Assembly: GCF_026151205.1 (NCBI RefSeq)
Contig: NC_087072.1
Location: 6,434,084-6,498,083 of the forward strand
DNA from: Bolinopsis microptera
Taxonomy: Eukaryota > Ctenophora > Tentaculata > Lobata > Bolinopsidae
Reading direction: 5' to 3'
DNA: 64,000 bases
The notes below the pieces were generated by a model. That model was not told where the DNA came from, did no database searches, and worked only from the letters and a program-made list of their open reading frames with translations. Within the stretch, counting starts at the first letter, position 1. Every line of letters starts with the position of its first letter. Made by a program: the position numbers and the translations under genes. Shown piece after piece: positions 23,913 to 34,290 of this stretch.

Positions 23913-26900
23913 TTATTCGATATCGCTGCTTCCCATATCAGTTCCACTGTAGTACATATCATCATCATCTGACATAGTAGTATCACCGTACCTGAGGTAT
24001 TATGACGTCACCAGTTAAATCACACTAGTGAGATAGATCACAAACTGACGGTATAATATATTGAGTTTAGTTACAACATAGAATTTAATGTTCAGTAAGA
24101 TGATCTCATATGTAGACTATAGTTTACTCAGTGCGCTTAAGGGCGTTATTATACACGCTATATTACACGTTATTATATACGGTGTTGTGTGCCAAGTGTG
24201 TAACGTGCAACAGAACTGATGATAGTTTGACAGTCAAACTAAAAAACGTTAGCCTGTCAATGTTTATCATGTTTACTATCAACAGTGAATACTTGGCAGC
24301 AATGCAGCCACATGCAGTGCATGTATTCAGTGATTATTCAAGTTCTTAGTGTTATTGTTTTGAAAGCTTCAGTAATGTGAATATTCTGAATTGTTTGAAA
24401 GTATTATGGAACGAATTCTGGCAGTAAATTAGAATGTGCCTGCAATGCGTGACAAAAGCAGACAGCATATATTTAAAGTTTAAACGTACGGATGAGCTTG
24501 GCAACTGAAAAATAGAATTCTCTTCATTTTCTTGTTGTAGAAGAAAAAGTTGAAGTACCATAGACAATCTCCGTAAGGATCAGAATCTAGATCCGAATTG
24601 TAACTGAAGAATTGAGATTTGAGTTATAACTGAAGAATTGCTACTTGAAATGGCAGGAACATCGAGACAGTTTTTGTCACGAGTCAAAACACATCGTTAT
24701 GTACAAGCTATCGCTTTTAAAAATACAAAAGAATTTTGCATAAGAATATGTAAATAAAATTAGACAAAATGTTACCTGTAGAAAGAGCATTCCTGAAGAC
24801 CGATCTCTTTGTCAATCGTATTCCATAAATGTTCCTTAATGTCACAAAAACTGTCACCTGAAATATACAAAGAAAATTAGATTACCATTTTAAAACATAA
24901 ATAGAACCGAGGCTGCATGTTGCTGGAGCCTGGACACAGTGCATAAGAACCTTAAATTATATTAAAACCTTATCAGACAGTAGTGGGCCTGGGGAGGGGG
25001 GCGTCAACACTAGTTTCGCCTTGATAACTTTACAGAAGTTTTGGAATAATGATGTTTTTGAGTTAACGGAATTTTGCGGAGGAAAAATCCCTATCGTTTT
25101 AATCATATTTATGACAAACTAACTGCTGAATTATTCCTACTTTTTTGCCAAATCGGACATTTTTGGAGGAGACTGGAGAGGCCCCCCCCCCCCCTTTCCA
25201 GTATGTTTGGTGGGTGGGACATAATAAGCAGTTGGTACACACTACATGGGCTAATTAGAATTATAGAACAGTGGTGTAGGGTTACCAATTGTACCATGCT
25301 AAAACTCTGCACTATATAGTGTGGATGTACATGTTAAACCAGTAGAGGAGTGTTGCTTACCACCTGTCAAGTGTGTAACTATATATTATAAGGTCTTTAC
25401 ATTACCAAGTAGTTTCCGCTTACACACCTTTTTCAGTGATGGGCACCATCTCAAGGCAATATTTTGAGAAGAGCCGCCGCACCTACGTCCTACAATCTTC
25501 ATCATAAAGTTTGGTTTTATATGGAGCCTCCACAAATCGGATCGGAGAACGAATGTATTATTATTATTTACAGCGATATTTAGACGAATAACTAAGGCTA
25601 TTGACTTGTCGTGCATGTAAGTTAATAAGTTATTAACTTGGTACACACTTAATTAATACTGCGTTTAAAAGATTGATACTTTGGGTGACGGATTAATTCC
25701 TTGAGGTCGGTAAAAAGGCAAAAAATAAGGTCAAGTCCGGTCCATCATTTATTTGCAAAAGGATACGGCACCGGGAATTCCCAGGCGGTCACCCATCCAA
25801 GTACTAACCCGGCCTGCAGTTGCTTAACTTCCCAGATCGAACGAGATGGGGTGTATTCAACCGAGTATGGCCGTATCCAACATTATTGAAATTTAGACAT
25901 TTATATTTATTGCAAAAGCTTTGTTCGGTTGATAAGTTGAAATACGCGGGGAATCAGCATGAAATAAGTTGACTTATTCGTAGGTTTGCAGAAAAAAGCA
26001 ATTATATTTTTCCTAAAACATTGAGTCGTGACTGGTCGTGAGTACCAGAAATATTCTCCGATGACAACTTGTCTAGATTTCGAGACTATCATCTTGTGTG
26101 TAGTTGATTTAGGGTTTCAACTAATTTCATATGATTCTCCTTGGGAAAATAAATACTAAATATTTCATTGAATTATTTGTAAGATCTGGATATGTTCAGC
26201 TGTGTAAATATTTAATTTTATTCTATTCTTTTTCATTCTGTTCTATTGTGGGAGTAAGCTCACAGTTAAATTATAATTTACTTATAATTTACTTATAATT
26301 TACCTATAATTTACTCTCACAATATAATAGAATGGTAACTTCATTATAAATAATGGAGTGACAAAATCAAATTACCGGGGGCCGGGACCTTGGATATTTC
26401 TCTACAAATCAATGTTATCAGTGCAGTTCTAATATGATTTGTAAATTTTCTTTTAACTACTCGACTCTATCATTTACAACATTGATAATGGCGACTAGCG
26501 AGCTTAGACTATATCCAACTATAACTTAAAACAGTTGTTAACATGATTATAAAGCTATTTATAATCGCGATTAACTGTTAACACTATAAGTTAGTTACTT
26601 TTAAAACACTGTTACAAAATATCTCAACACATTTATTGGCGTGTTGCCTAAAAACTGCAGTCCAAAAATCACATACGATAACAGATTCGATTAGCATCCT
26701 GCATAAACAGTAAACACATTACATATTGTAACCTGATACTGCAGTGAACTGTACTATGTGCCCGGGCTTACCTAGCGATGTGTAGAAGATGTTGTGGATG
26801 TCCTGAGTTACTGTGTTCAGATTGGGCATTCTACAAAACTCCTCTGATTTGGTATTACTGAAGTGATAAGGTGTTAGAAGTTTTTATCCATAAATTATAA

Positions 26901-28206
26901 AACTAAATCAACGATATAATTTTGGTCAGAAGTGTAATAGTCACCTGCGGAGATCTTAGCAAGTTCAATACCAGATAAATTTATAATAAGCTTCCCGGGG
27001 GTTTCTAGTATTAGATTTAAGATATTGATAAAAGATAGATTGCATGTTGAAAATTGAAGCGAGTGTAAGAACTAAGAAGCTATGTATGAAAGCTATGTAT
27101 GAAATGTGAGTATATTGATTAAGTATATTGCAAGAGCACACACACACACAGTACACACACACACATTGTCTTTATCCTTTGTCATTTGTCAGTAGCAACA
27201 CATTAGAAATAGTAGGGACTAGGGAGTGGTACCTAATTCTATAATGACAACGTTTCTTTCATGTCAGATAATTGTTTATATTTAAATCTGAAAGAGAATA
27301 GGAAGAAAAGTTGTTGCTCTCATTATTGTTTTATTTGTTTGAGATAGGCTACCGATTTTCTATGCAAGCTCATCGAAACAGCCTGGAATGTATAAAATTG
27401 TTTGTATAAAATATGATAAATAACCTGAAATCGTAGTCAGGACGGAAAACTAGCGTTGAGTGTAGAAACGAGGCAGTGGAAGGTTCTGGTAGAACACGCG
27501 TCTTGTTCCTGTCCTGTTCCTGTTACTGTGGGACTGTGGTAGCCGTAACCAAGGTTAGGAGGGGATAGGGCTTGCAATCCTGTTGTTGGGAATATCATGT
27601 CAGATTTTTAAGAGAATGAGAGTAGTTTAGAAAATTAATACAGAAAATGAAATGACAGATATCTAAAAGTCGATGGAGCAAAGAGTGAACTATGGGATCT
27701 ATCTAAAATCGTTATTTAATGGAGTTTATTAATAAGATAATCTTGCTGTTTGTTTTTTCACAAGTTGCTAATAATATGAATAATGATAATTAGACAAACC
27801 AGTGTCTTCTGAGGCATTTGTGATGTGTCTTAGCAATTTTTTGTCATCTCCTGTCATTTTACAGCTGTAACTTTCTAATCTGTAACAGAGTAGGAGTTAT
27901 AATCTGGAATAAAATGCATAAAAAAGGAATACTGAGGGAATAAAAGAATACCTGAAATTTTCTGATGCACGGTTAATATAATGTTTTTCACACGATAATT
28001 TCCTAAATACCTTTTAAACTACATACAAAATTCAGCTTGGATAAAATGAGATCGATATACAACGCAAATTCTTTGAATTATTTTATGTTGACAGCTGAAT
28101 AAAATTACACTTACTTTAAATGCAGTCTGCAACTTCCAGTGGTGAGGCTCAAAGTGTGAATAAGTTCAGATAGGCAATCCAGATGGGCATTTTCCAAGAG
28201 TTTCAT
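23913..28206 (-). CDS. MAF1: MAF1, repressor of RNA polymerase III
   Basis: Exons on the minus strand: 28206-28115, 27879-27800, 27485-27425, 26857-26772, 24857-24776, 24603-24490, 23991-23913. All phases join and the total is 594 nt, 197 aa. The protein begins MKLLEN, as MAF1 does in other animals. LESYSCKM follows (box A region), then FRPDYDF (box B), then an exon with [19 protein letters not shown]. Box C reads [19 protein letters not shown] and MKRILFFSC. The tail is short and acidic (MSDDDDMYY). MAF1 binds RNA polymerase III and TFIIIB subunits and shuts off 5S and tRNA transcription when nutrients or growth signals fall. This copy is shorter than the human protein: the variable linker between boxes A and B is about 25 residues, and the acidic tail is brief. 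Intron 4 (24858-26771) contains a 5S rRNA gene in the same orientation. Confidence 0.93.
25757..25760 (-). terminator. Polymerase III oligo-T terminator of the 5S gene
   Basis: TTTT on the minus strand directly after the last base of the 5S gene. Confidence 0.8.
25761..25878 (-). rRNA. 5S ribosomal RNA gene
   Basis: On the minus strand the 118 nt read GGATACGGCCATAC at the 5' end and GGTGCCGTATCC at the 3' end, which pair as helix I of 5S rRNA. The internal promoter is intact: AAGTTAAGCAACTGC (box A region) and TTGGATGGGTGACCGCCTGG (box C region). An oligo-T run (TTTT) follows immediately on the minus strand (plus-strand AAAA at 25757-25760), the normal polymerase III terminator. The GTTAGTACTTGGATGGGTGA stretch is typical of animal 5S genes. 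The gene stands alone here, not in a tandem array, and lies inside intron 4 of MAF1. Confidence 0.95.
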
Positions 28207-28474
28207 CGTTTTATATATAAGGAAATAACTGAGACAACCCAGCAATTTAGCAACTTAAAATCTGCTGCAAACTCATTATTAATGATAAATGTTTTTTACT
28301 GTATGTTCTTTCTGATGTTCTTAAATATTTACTGGCTGAACTCAGCATGGAATTAATGAGTGTAACTCTTCTTCTCTGGTCTGAACTGCGTCCTTGCAAG
28401 CTAAAGTGATATCATGGTTAATACAAGAATTCAACACTGATTCTAAATTATAGGTAATCATAAAACATAGTACA

Positions 28475-29219
28475 CATACGGAGCATTTGATTTCTCTTGG
28501 AGAATTTCTCTTTAGACTCTTAACTTGCGAACAAATTGAAGCAGCAAACTTTAGGCTAGAAACTTTATTGAATTGAAATAATCATTCCACGTAACAACGT
28601 CTTCTTCAGTTCTGTAATAAAATTGTTAAACATGTGTAAAAATTAACGACGGAAAGAAATTTAAAATAACATTAAAACAAAAAACAGAGAAATAAAATTT
28701 ACGAAATATGACCCAAAAATGTAATTGCAAAAAATGTCAAAAAGAACAAAAAATACGACAAGAAGAAATGTAAGCTAATACAACTAAATACTGTACTACT
28801 CATGATACTAAACTAATTAGTAAACGTAAACTGGTTGTTCAGAATTCACAGTTCATGTGTAAAAACTAATGATAAAATCAGCACTTAAGCAACGATAACT
28901 CGGTTGTCATGGTTACTATCCAAGATAGTCCTATCAATACATTATTTACTAGTTAAACATCGACTAAATATTTGTACAAATAACTCAACTCAGAACGATC
29001 ATTCATTTCAGGACTTAATCTCAATATATACATCGCTTCTACAATCTTTCTACGAACAGTTTTACTCTGTAAATCAAGTAACTTAAAAGATAAAACTGGG
29101 GTTCGGTTAGGATGTAGAGATGCGTAGTGCTATCCAAGAGTCTAAAGAGAAATTCTCCAAGAGAAATCAAGTTCAAATGCGACTCATAAATATAGCCCCC
29201 TTGAACTACATACGGAGCA
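28475..29219. mobile_element. Short DNA transposon/MITE with 33 bp inverted repeats
   Basis: GATTTCTCTTGGAGAATTTC continuing to TTTAGACTCTT at about 28490-28522 is repeated inverted at about 29139-29171. The 11-mer CATACGGAGCA occurs in direct orientation outside both arms (28475-28485 and 29209-29219) and could be a target-site duplication or part of the element. No transposase is encoded in the roughly 620 bp between the arms. Confidence 0.5.
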
Positions 29220-29792
29220 GGGAATCATAAAATTCCCTATTATTCAAAAGTTTGGAATAATTTAAATTGAACCCTTACAATGCTATGGCAATACCACATG
29301 CTGTTAAGACACATTATAACAATTTAAAGAAAAATTTTAGCACTACTCTGTGCATTCATACTAACGTTGTTGTAAACCTGTGCAGTCGGGATGAGTGTCC
29401 ATAGAATATTACATACATTTATAATATGATAATCATCTATCAAACAATATCAATAAACTTAAGTCAGCAGTGGCGTTACATACTGAAGTGCCGCCCTCCC
29501 AAAAAGGAGCCCCACTTGGAATGCTTGGTGTATGAAAACATAGTTAAGTGTAGTAACAAGTTATTTTACAGTACACACAACAGTAATACCCCAGAGTATG
29601 AGAGCACCCGGGTGCACCCCTGCAGATCTCGTCGATTTCAGGTGCCGACAGGACCTTAAAAATTAAAAGCAAACTTAAATTTTTCCCCTAAAATCAAGCG
29701 CTTTCTGCGCAAAAAATTGACCTCAACAGAAAAAATTAAACATGGCTTCAAATCCAAATTAGAACCAGAGATTTTTCACTTCCTCTCGATAA

Positions 29793-30794
29793 ACTCAATT
29801 TTCAACTCAATATAAAGTCTCAAAGGGGGAAATTACTCAGGTCAGGATTGTAGGCAATGATTATGCCAAACCATACATTTTTGTAAATTCATTAAACTTT
29901 CAATCGAGTTTCCACGATGTTTTGACTAGTGCTACTGTTCTTTCTAGTTATGTTTGGTTGTGTAAATCATGCATGGAATCAAGCATTCCTATTAAACCAC
30001 GAAAATCGAAGAGCCGGCATGATAGTACTGTGAACAAATCAGATGATAATACTGTGAACAAATCAGATTCCGAATCTCAGCAACCCAAGCAGGATTTGAT
30101 TGCGTCACAAATGTCTTCATCCGAGGAAATCACAGAACACTCCACTTCTCAATCTAGTGTAGCAATTGACGATTCAGAGCTTCACGAGAAATCATCTGCT
30201 GCTGCGCAGGAGAGAATTTGTGAGAAGTACAAGCGTGGAAAGTGTCCTCATGGTCTCAAGGGGAAGAAGAAACATAATGGTCAGATTTGTGAGTTTGAAC
30301 ACCCGAAGTATTGTAACAGATTCTGTCAATACGGAAATCAGCACAAGTTTGGTTGCAGTAAAGGTCCAGACTGCAAGTTTCTTCACCCTGTGTTGTGCAA
30401 GTTTTCAGTTAAGAATAAACTTTGCACGAAGTCTGACTGCACTTTTATTCATTTGAAGGGTACCCGCCGTCAGACAAGCAACTCTGCTGTTGGACACAAG
30501 AAGGGAAAAGCAGAGAATAAGAAATCCATGCCATCAAAAGGTGTAACGGCGGCGAATCAGGATTTTTTAGAGTTACGGAGACTGTTGGAAACGATGCAAA
30601 CCAGGATCGGACTCCTATCAGAAATAGTCGACCACCGGTCCAGCCTCCCTCAAACTCAAATGCCCTACCACTACCCCAGACCACCTCCACCTCTTCAGCC
30701 AGGAACAGCGCTCCCACTATACCACTACCAGTACCCGCAGTTCCTACCGCCTCAGAGGACACACGTGCCCCTTATTCCTCATGCCTCGTCTTAA
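29793..30794 (+). CDS. Retrotransposon ORF1: CCCH zinc-finger RNA-binding protein
   Basis: The frame is open after a stop at about 29790 and ends at 30794; no in-frame ATG precedes the conserved part. An N-terminal stretch reads YVWLCKSCME, like the end of the PHD-type finger of CR1 ORF1 proteins. Three CCCH-type fingers follow (starting ICEKYKRGKCPHG, CNRFCQYGNQHKFGC and LCKFSVKNKLCTKSDC, each ending C-x3-H), then a short coiled-coil (LELRRLLETMQTRIGLLSE) and a Pro-rich tail. ORF1 proteins of this kind bind the element's RNA. The T-TTT-TTA heptamer at 30563-30569 lies in this frame. Confidence 0.7.
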   Translation, partial: TQFSTQYKVSKGEITQVRIVGNDYAKPYIFVNSLNFQSSFHDVLTSATVLSSYVWLCKSCMESSIPIKPRKSKSRHDSTVNKSDDNTVNKSDSESQQPKQDLIASQMSSSEEITEHSTSQSSVAIDDSELHEKSSAAAQERICEKYKRGKCPHGLKGKKKHNGQICEFEHPKYCNRFCQYGNQHKFGCSKGPDCKFLHPVLCKFSVKNKLCTKSDCTFIHLKGTRRQTSNSAVGHKKGKAENKKSMPSKGVTAANQDFLELRRLLETMQTRIGLLSEIVDHRSSLPQTQMPYHYPRPPPPLQPGTALPLYHYQYPQFLPPQRTHVPLIPHASS

Positions 30795-33700
30795 ATGTCC
30801 AGTCCATGAATCCTAGTGCATCAAGTACGAGTAGATGGAAAGTGCCAGAAATCTCAGATCTTATTCAGGATGAGAAATCCAGAAACCACTCGTTACCGTT
30901 TATAGCACTTACGGAAACGTGGCTCAAGTCCTATATGTCAGACGCACAACTGCAAATACCAGGCTATTCGGTATCTCGCAGCGACCGTGATGCAAGGGTG
31001 GGAGGGGGTGTTCTACTCTACTCTCATGTCAACTTACCGGTCAGTGAGTGTAACACGTTTGATGACGGCACGTGTGAGGGACTTTTCTGTAGTTTCAGCA
31101 CTATAAAGACATGTGTTGCTGTGGCTTATCGTCCGCCTAATGCATCCTTGTCAAGCTTTAAAGCACTCCTCAGTTTTTTCTCCGTATGTATCAGTAGTAT
31201 TAATGACGACAGCTACGATATAATGATGACCGGAGACTTTAACTTACCCTCAATTGACTGGCAGACAAATTGTGTTCAATCTGGAGGCACGCAAGAAATT
31301 CAGCAGTCAGCACAGCATTTCTTAACTTTCATGTCTGATCATCTGCTGAGTCAGTACGTAATGTGTCCAACGAGAGGAAACAATGTTTTGGACCTGTTTA
31401 TTACTAACAACAACCGAGTTGTTACAAATGTTGAATGCAAAACCACAACAATGTCAGACCATCACGTGGTAGATGTTATGCTAGCATATAATCCACTTGA
31501 ACAGGAGAAATCAGCAGTGCCGAAGTTTGATGAAAACTCGTACAGATGCCTTGATTTTCTCCAAGCAGACTTCAGCTCGCTCAGAGACGAGATAGAAGAC
31601 ACTAACTGGTCTCAACTTCGTTCTTCATGCTCTTTTGAAGACTTCCCAGCCTTGTTTACTGAGACCCTCTTTCAGATATGCTCGTCTCATATTCCCCGCA
31701 AGGCTAAACCTTCTGGGCGCCCAAAACATACCAATGCTTTGCGGCGTAAAAGGAACCGACTCCAGGCAAGGCTGAATGCCTTAGTCAACAATGGTGCACC
31801 TGACGATCACATCAGAAATGTTAGGAACAAGGTTGCACTCCTACAGTATGATATTCGATGTGCCCATACCAAGAGACTTGATGAAAAGGAATCCAGGGCA
31901 GTAGAAAAGATCAAAACAAATCCCAAGTTCTTTTTCAGTTATGCTAAGTCTCTGTCGAAGATCAAATCCAGTATTAACATGCTCTTTGATAGCAACCAGG
32001 AGATAACCACAGACCCCAAGAAAATGGCCGATCTGCTGCAGGAACAGTTCAGCTCTGTGTTTAGCGATCCGACCTCTCCTGATGTTAAGGATCCGGTTTT
32101 CTCCCCTCCCTCTATCCAGCACCCACAAGAACTAGAGGACTTTAGAATTAGTGACGAAGATATCATTTCAGCTATAAAAAGTATCTCTACAGATTCTGCT
32201 TGTGGACCGGACGGAATACCTACAACTCTCTTGAAAAACTGTGCTAAGGAGTTGTGTTCTCCTATACGTATTATTTGGGAGGAATCATTTGAAAACGGTA
32301 CAGTGCCATCGTTCTACAAAGACACCTACATTACACCACTATTTAAAAAGGGTGACAGGGCCAAGGCAGTCAACTACAGACCAGTTGCTCTCACTTCGCA
32401 CATCATCAAAGTGTATGAACGTATCCTCCGTGGTGTTATGGTTGACTTTATTGAGAAAAATCAGTTACTCTGCAACAACCAGCACGGGTTCCGCTCAGGA
32501 AGAAGCTGCCTTACCCAGCTGTTAAGTCACGTAGACGATATAGTTCAAGGTCTTACTAGAAATGCAGACACTGACGCTATATATCTGGATTTTGCCAAAG
32601 CCTTTGATAAGGTCGATCATCGGTTACTGCTTCTGAAAATGAAGAGATTGGGGTTTCATGAGAAGGTGGTAAACTGGATCCGATCCTTCCTGACTGAAAG
32701 GAAGCAATGTGTTGTGTTAAATGGTGTATCATCGTTTGCTGCCGCAATCCTCAGTGGAGTTCCACAAGGCACCGTTCTTGGGCCACTGTTATTCATTCTG
32801 TTCATAAATGATATGAAGCTATGTGTTAAAGGGTCTGTCATCAGATTCTTTGCTGATGACACTAGGATTCTTAAGCATATCTACAGTTTGGCCGACAAAG
32901 ATGTCCTGCAGGATGATCTCAACTCTGTTGTTAATTGGGCTAAGTGCAACAACATGGCCCTTCATGAGGATAAGTTCGAGCTTCTTGTTCACAAGCATTG
33001 TCCAAAGAATTCCTTGTTTGATCATCCATTCGCCATCCAAGCGCAAACATATGAAGTGTCTAACGGAAACATGCTGTACCCCACTCAAACGGTGAAAGAT
33101 CTAGGAGTGACAGTTTCCGCTGATTTGTCCTGGACCCCACACGTCAACAGGATAGCTGAACGCGCAGGAAAAGTTGCTTCTTGGGTGCTAAGTGCGTTCA
33201 AAACGAGAGACAAAGCCACCATGATGACTCTGTACAAGTCTCTCGTTAGAAGCCATCTGGAGTATTGCTGTCCTCTGTGGAATTGCTCTAAGAACAAGGA
33301 CATCCAACAGCTAGAAGGGATTCAGCGTACGTTTACATTGAAAATAGATGGCACCCAGCACCTCAACTACTGGCAGAGATTAAAGGCCCTAGATCTGATG
33401 TCATTGCAAAGAAGAAGAGAACGGTATTTAATCATCAACATGTGGAAAGTTCTGCATTGCAAGTGCCCTAATGATATTGGTATCCAGTTCTCGGTGACTC
33501 TCAGACATGGTCAAAAAGCAGTTGTGCCTAGTATAGCTAAGTCCAGCAGTCAACGTAATCAAGCACTACATGACAACTCATTTGCAGTCACTGGACCTCG
33601 ATTATGGAATGTAATCCCGACACATATGCACACCATCGAGGATCCTATGCAATTCAAAGCGGCTTTAACGAACTTTGTGAAGTCATTTCCGGACGAGCCT

Positions 33701-33808
33701 CCAGCTCCAGGATACAGCCGTCGGAATGGAAACTCCTTGCTTGATTGGAGTGGTGATAAAACAGTTTCTACACTGTCCGGGGGGTCGACTTTTTCGATGG
33801 CCCGATAG
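30521..33808 (+). CDS. Retrotransposon ORF2: apurinic-type endonuclease and reverse transcriptase
   Basis: The first in-frame ATG is at 30806, but the frame is open back to about 30521, overlapping ORF1 by about 270 nt in the -1 frame. The first endonuclease motif (LVLNVQSM, where the Asn is catalytic in the family) lies upstream of or across that ATG, so starting there would remove it. Counting from 30806, further endonuclease motifs are LTETWL (about residue 37), TGDFNLPSIDW and SDHHVV. Reverse transcriptase motifs are NYRPVALTS, YLDFAKAFDKVDH, GVPQGTVLGPLLF and the catalytic FADDTR near residue 680. The C-terminus is complete with a stop at 33808. All catalytic residues I checked are present and no frameshift was seen, so the copy may be recent. 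Confidence 0.85.
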   Translation, partial: EIHAIKRCNGGESGFFRVTETVGNDANQDRTPIRNSRPPVQPPSNSNALPLPQTTSTSSARNSAPTIPLPVPAVPTASEDTRAPYSSCLVLNVQSMNPSASSTSRWKVPEISDLIQDEKSRNHSLPFIALTETWLKSYMSDAQLQIPGYSVSRSDRDARVGGGVLLYSHVNLPVSECNTFDDGTCEGLFCSFSTIKTCVAVAYRPPNASLSSFKALLSFFSVCISSINDDSYDIMMTGDFNLPSIDWQTNCVQSGGTQEIQQSAQHFLTFMSDHLLSQYVMCPTRGNNVLDLFITNNNRVVTNVECKTTTMSDHHVVDVMLAYNPLEQEKSAVPKFDENSYRCLDFLQADFSSLRDEIEDTNWSQLRSSCSFEDFPALFTETLFQICSSHIPRKAKPSGRPKHTNALRRKRNRLQARLNALVNNGAPDDHIRNVRNKVALLQYDIRCAHTKRLDEKESRAVEKIKTNPKFFFSYAKSLSKIKSSINMLFDSNQEITTDPKKMADLLQEQFSSVFSDPTSPDVKDPVFSPPSIQHPQELEDFRISDEDIISAIKSISTDSACGPDGIPTTLLKNCAKELCSPIRIIWEESFENGTVPSFYKDTYITPLFKKGDRAKAVNYRPVALTSHIIKVYERILRGVMVDFIEKNQLLCNNQHGFRSGRSCLTQLLSHVDDIVQGLTRNADTDAIYLDFAKAFDKVDHRLLLLKMKRLGFHEKVVNWIRSFLTERKQCVVLNGVSSFAAAILSGVPQGTVLGPLLFILFINDMKLCVKGSVIRFFADDTRILKHIYSLADKDVLQDDLNSVVNWAKCNNMALHEDKFELLVHKHCPKNSLFDHPFAIQAQTYEVSNGNMLYPTQTVKDLGVTVSADLSWTPHVNRIAERAGKVASWVLSAFKTRDKATMMTLYKSLVRSHLEYCCPLWNCSKNKDIQQLEGIQRTFTLKIDGTQHLNYWQRLKALDLMSLQRRRERYLIINMWKVLHCKCPNDIGIQFSVTLRHGQKAVVPSIAKSSSQRNQALHDNSFAVTGPRLWNVIPTHMHTIEDPMQFKAALTNFVKSFPDEPPAPGYSRRNGNSLLDWSGDKTVSTLSGGSTFSMAR
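30563..30569 (+). promoter_or_regulatory. Candidate -1 ribosomal frameshift site (TTTTTTA)
   Basis: In the ORF1 frame the codons are GAT TTT TTA, giving the heptamer T-TTT-TTA, the same slippery type used by HIV-1. Slipping back one base enters the ORF2 frame, which is open from here to 33808. Weak stems (AGGA...TCCT and GACC...GGTC) lie downstream; no strong pseudoknot is evident by eye. Confidence 0.5.
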
Positions 33809-33850
33809 AGGATTCTATGAAACCCTACAAAGTAACAAAGTAACAAAGTA

Positions 33851-34020
33851 AGTAGCCTAAAACACCCTATTTCGCAAAATTTTTCCGGGGGGCTGCGCCA
33901 CCCTAGCCCCCGCCAATGGGGTCCGCCCCTGGACCCCACTGGGGGCTGCGCCCCCCAGACCCCTGCCACAGCTTGCAGCTTCGCTTGCCGACAGCCCCCC
34001 TCCCCCCCCCCCAAAGAAAA
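33851..34020. repeat. GC-rich segment with C/G-run hairpins
   Basis: Directly after the retrotransposon lies a sharply GC-rich block with self-complementary runs such as CCCCACTGGGGGCTGCGCCC and CTTGCAGCTTCGCTTGC. It contrasts with the AT-rich surroundings. It is non-coding and may be a separate inserted element. Confidence 0.5.
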
Positions 34021-34290
34021 ATCCTGGCTACGTGCCTGAGCAAAATATAGGTCAATATGTAGTTTAGGTTTACCTGGCCCGTAGGTTACGAATGTGCCCG
34101 AGGAGAAAAAAAAGCAAACTTAAGAAGATTTCTCGGGAACTTAAAAGTTCACCTCAAAACGAAATCTGCACCTACAACATAACATTATAAATAATGCCTC
34201 TCTGGGCATCTCAAAAAGAAATTCATAGAAAATGAACACTTTACGATTGAAACCATATAATTACAAACTTTTAAAAAATTTAACTAAATA

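Larger units (their letters stand above)
29630..33850 (+). mobile_element. CR1-like non-LTR retrotransposon, nearly complete
   Basis: The element contains ORF1 (zinc fingers), an overlapping ORF2 (endonuclease and reverse transcriptase), and a 3' end of 8 bp tandem repeats (ACAAAGTA x3, 33823-33850). Such terminal short repeats, instead of a poly(A) tail, are usual for CR1/L2-type elements. The 5' end is not sharply defined: ORF1 is open from about 29793 with no ATG near its start, so the copy may be 5' truncated or have lost its start. Confidence 0.8.

Noticed and set aside
25074..25319. 81-codon plus-strand frame near a poly-C run
   Set aside because: It lies inside MAF1 intron 4, has no recognisable domain and no splice context.
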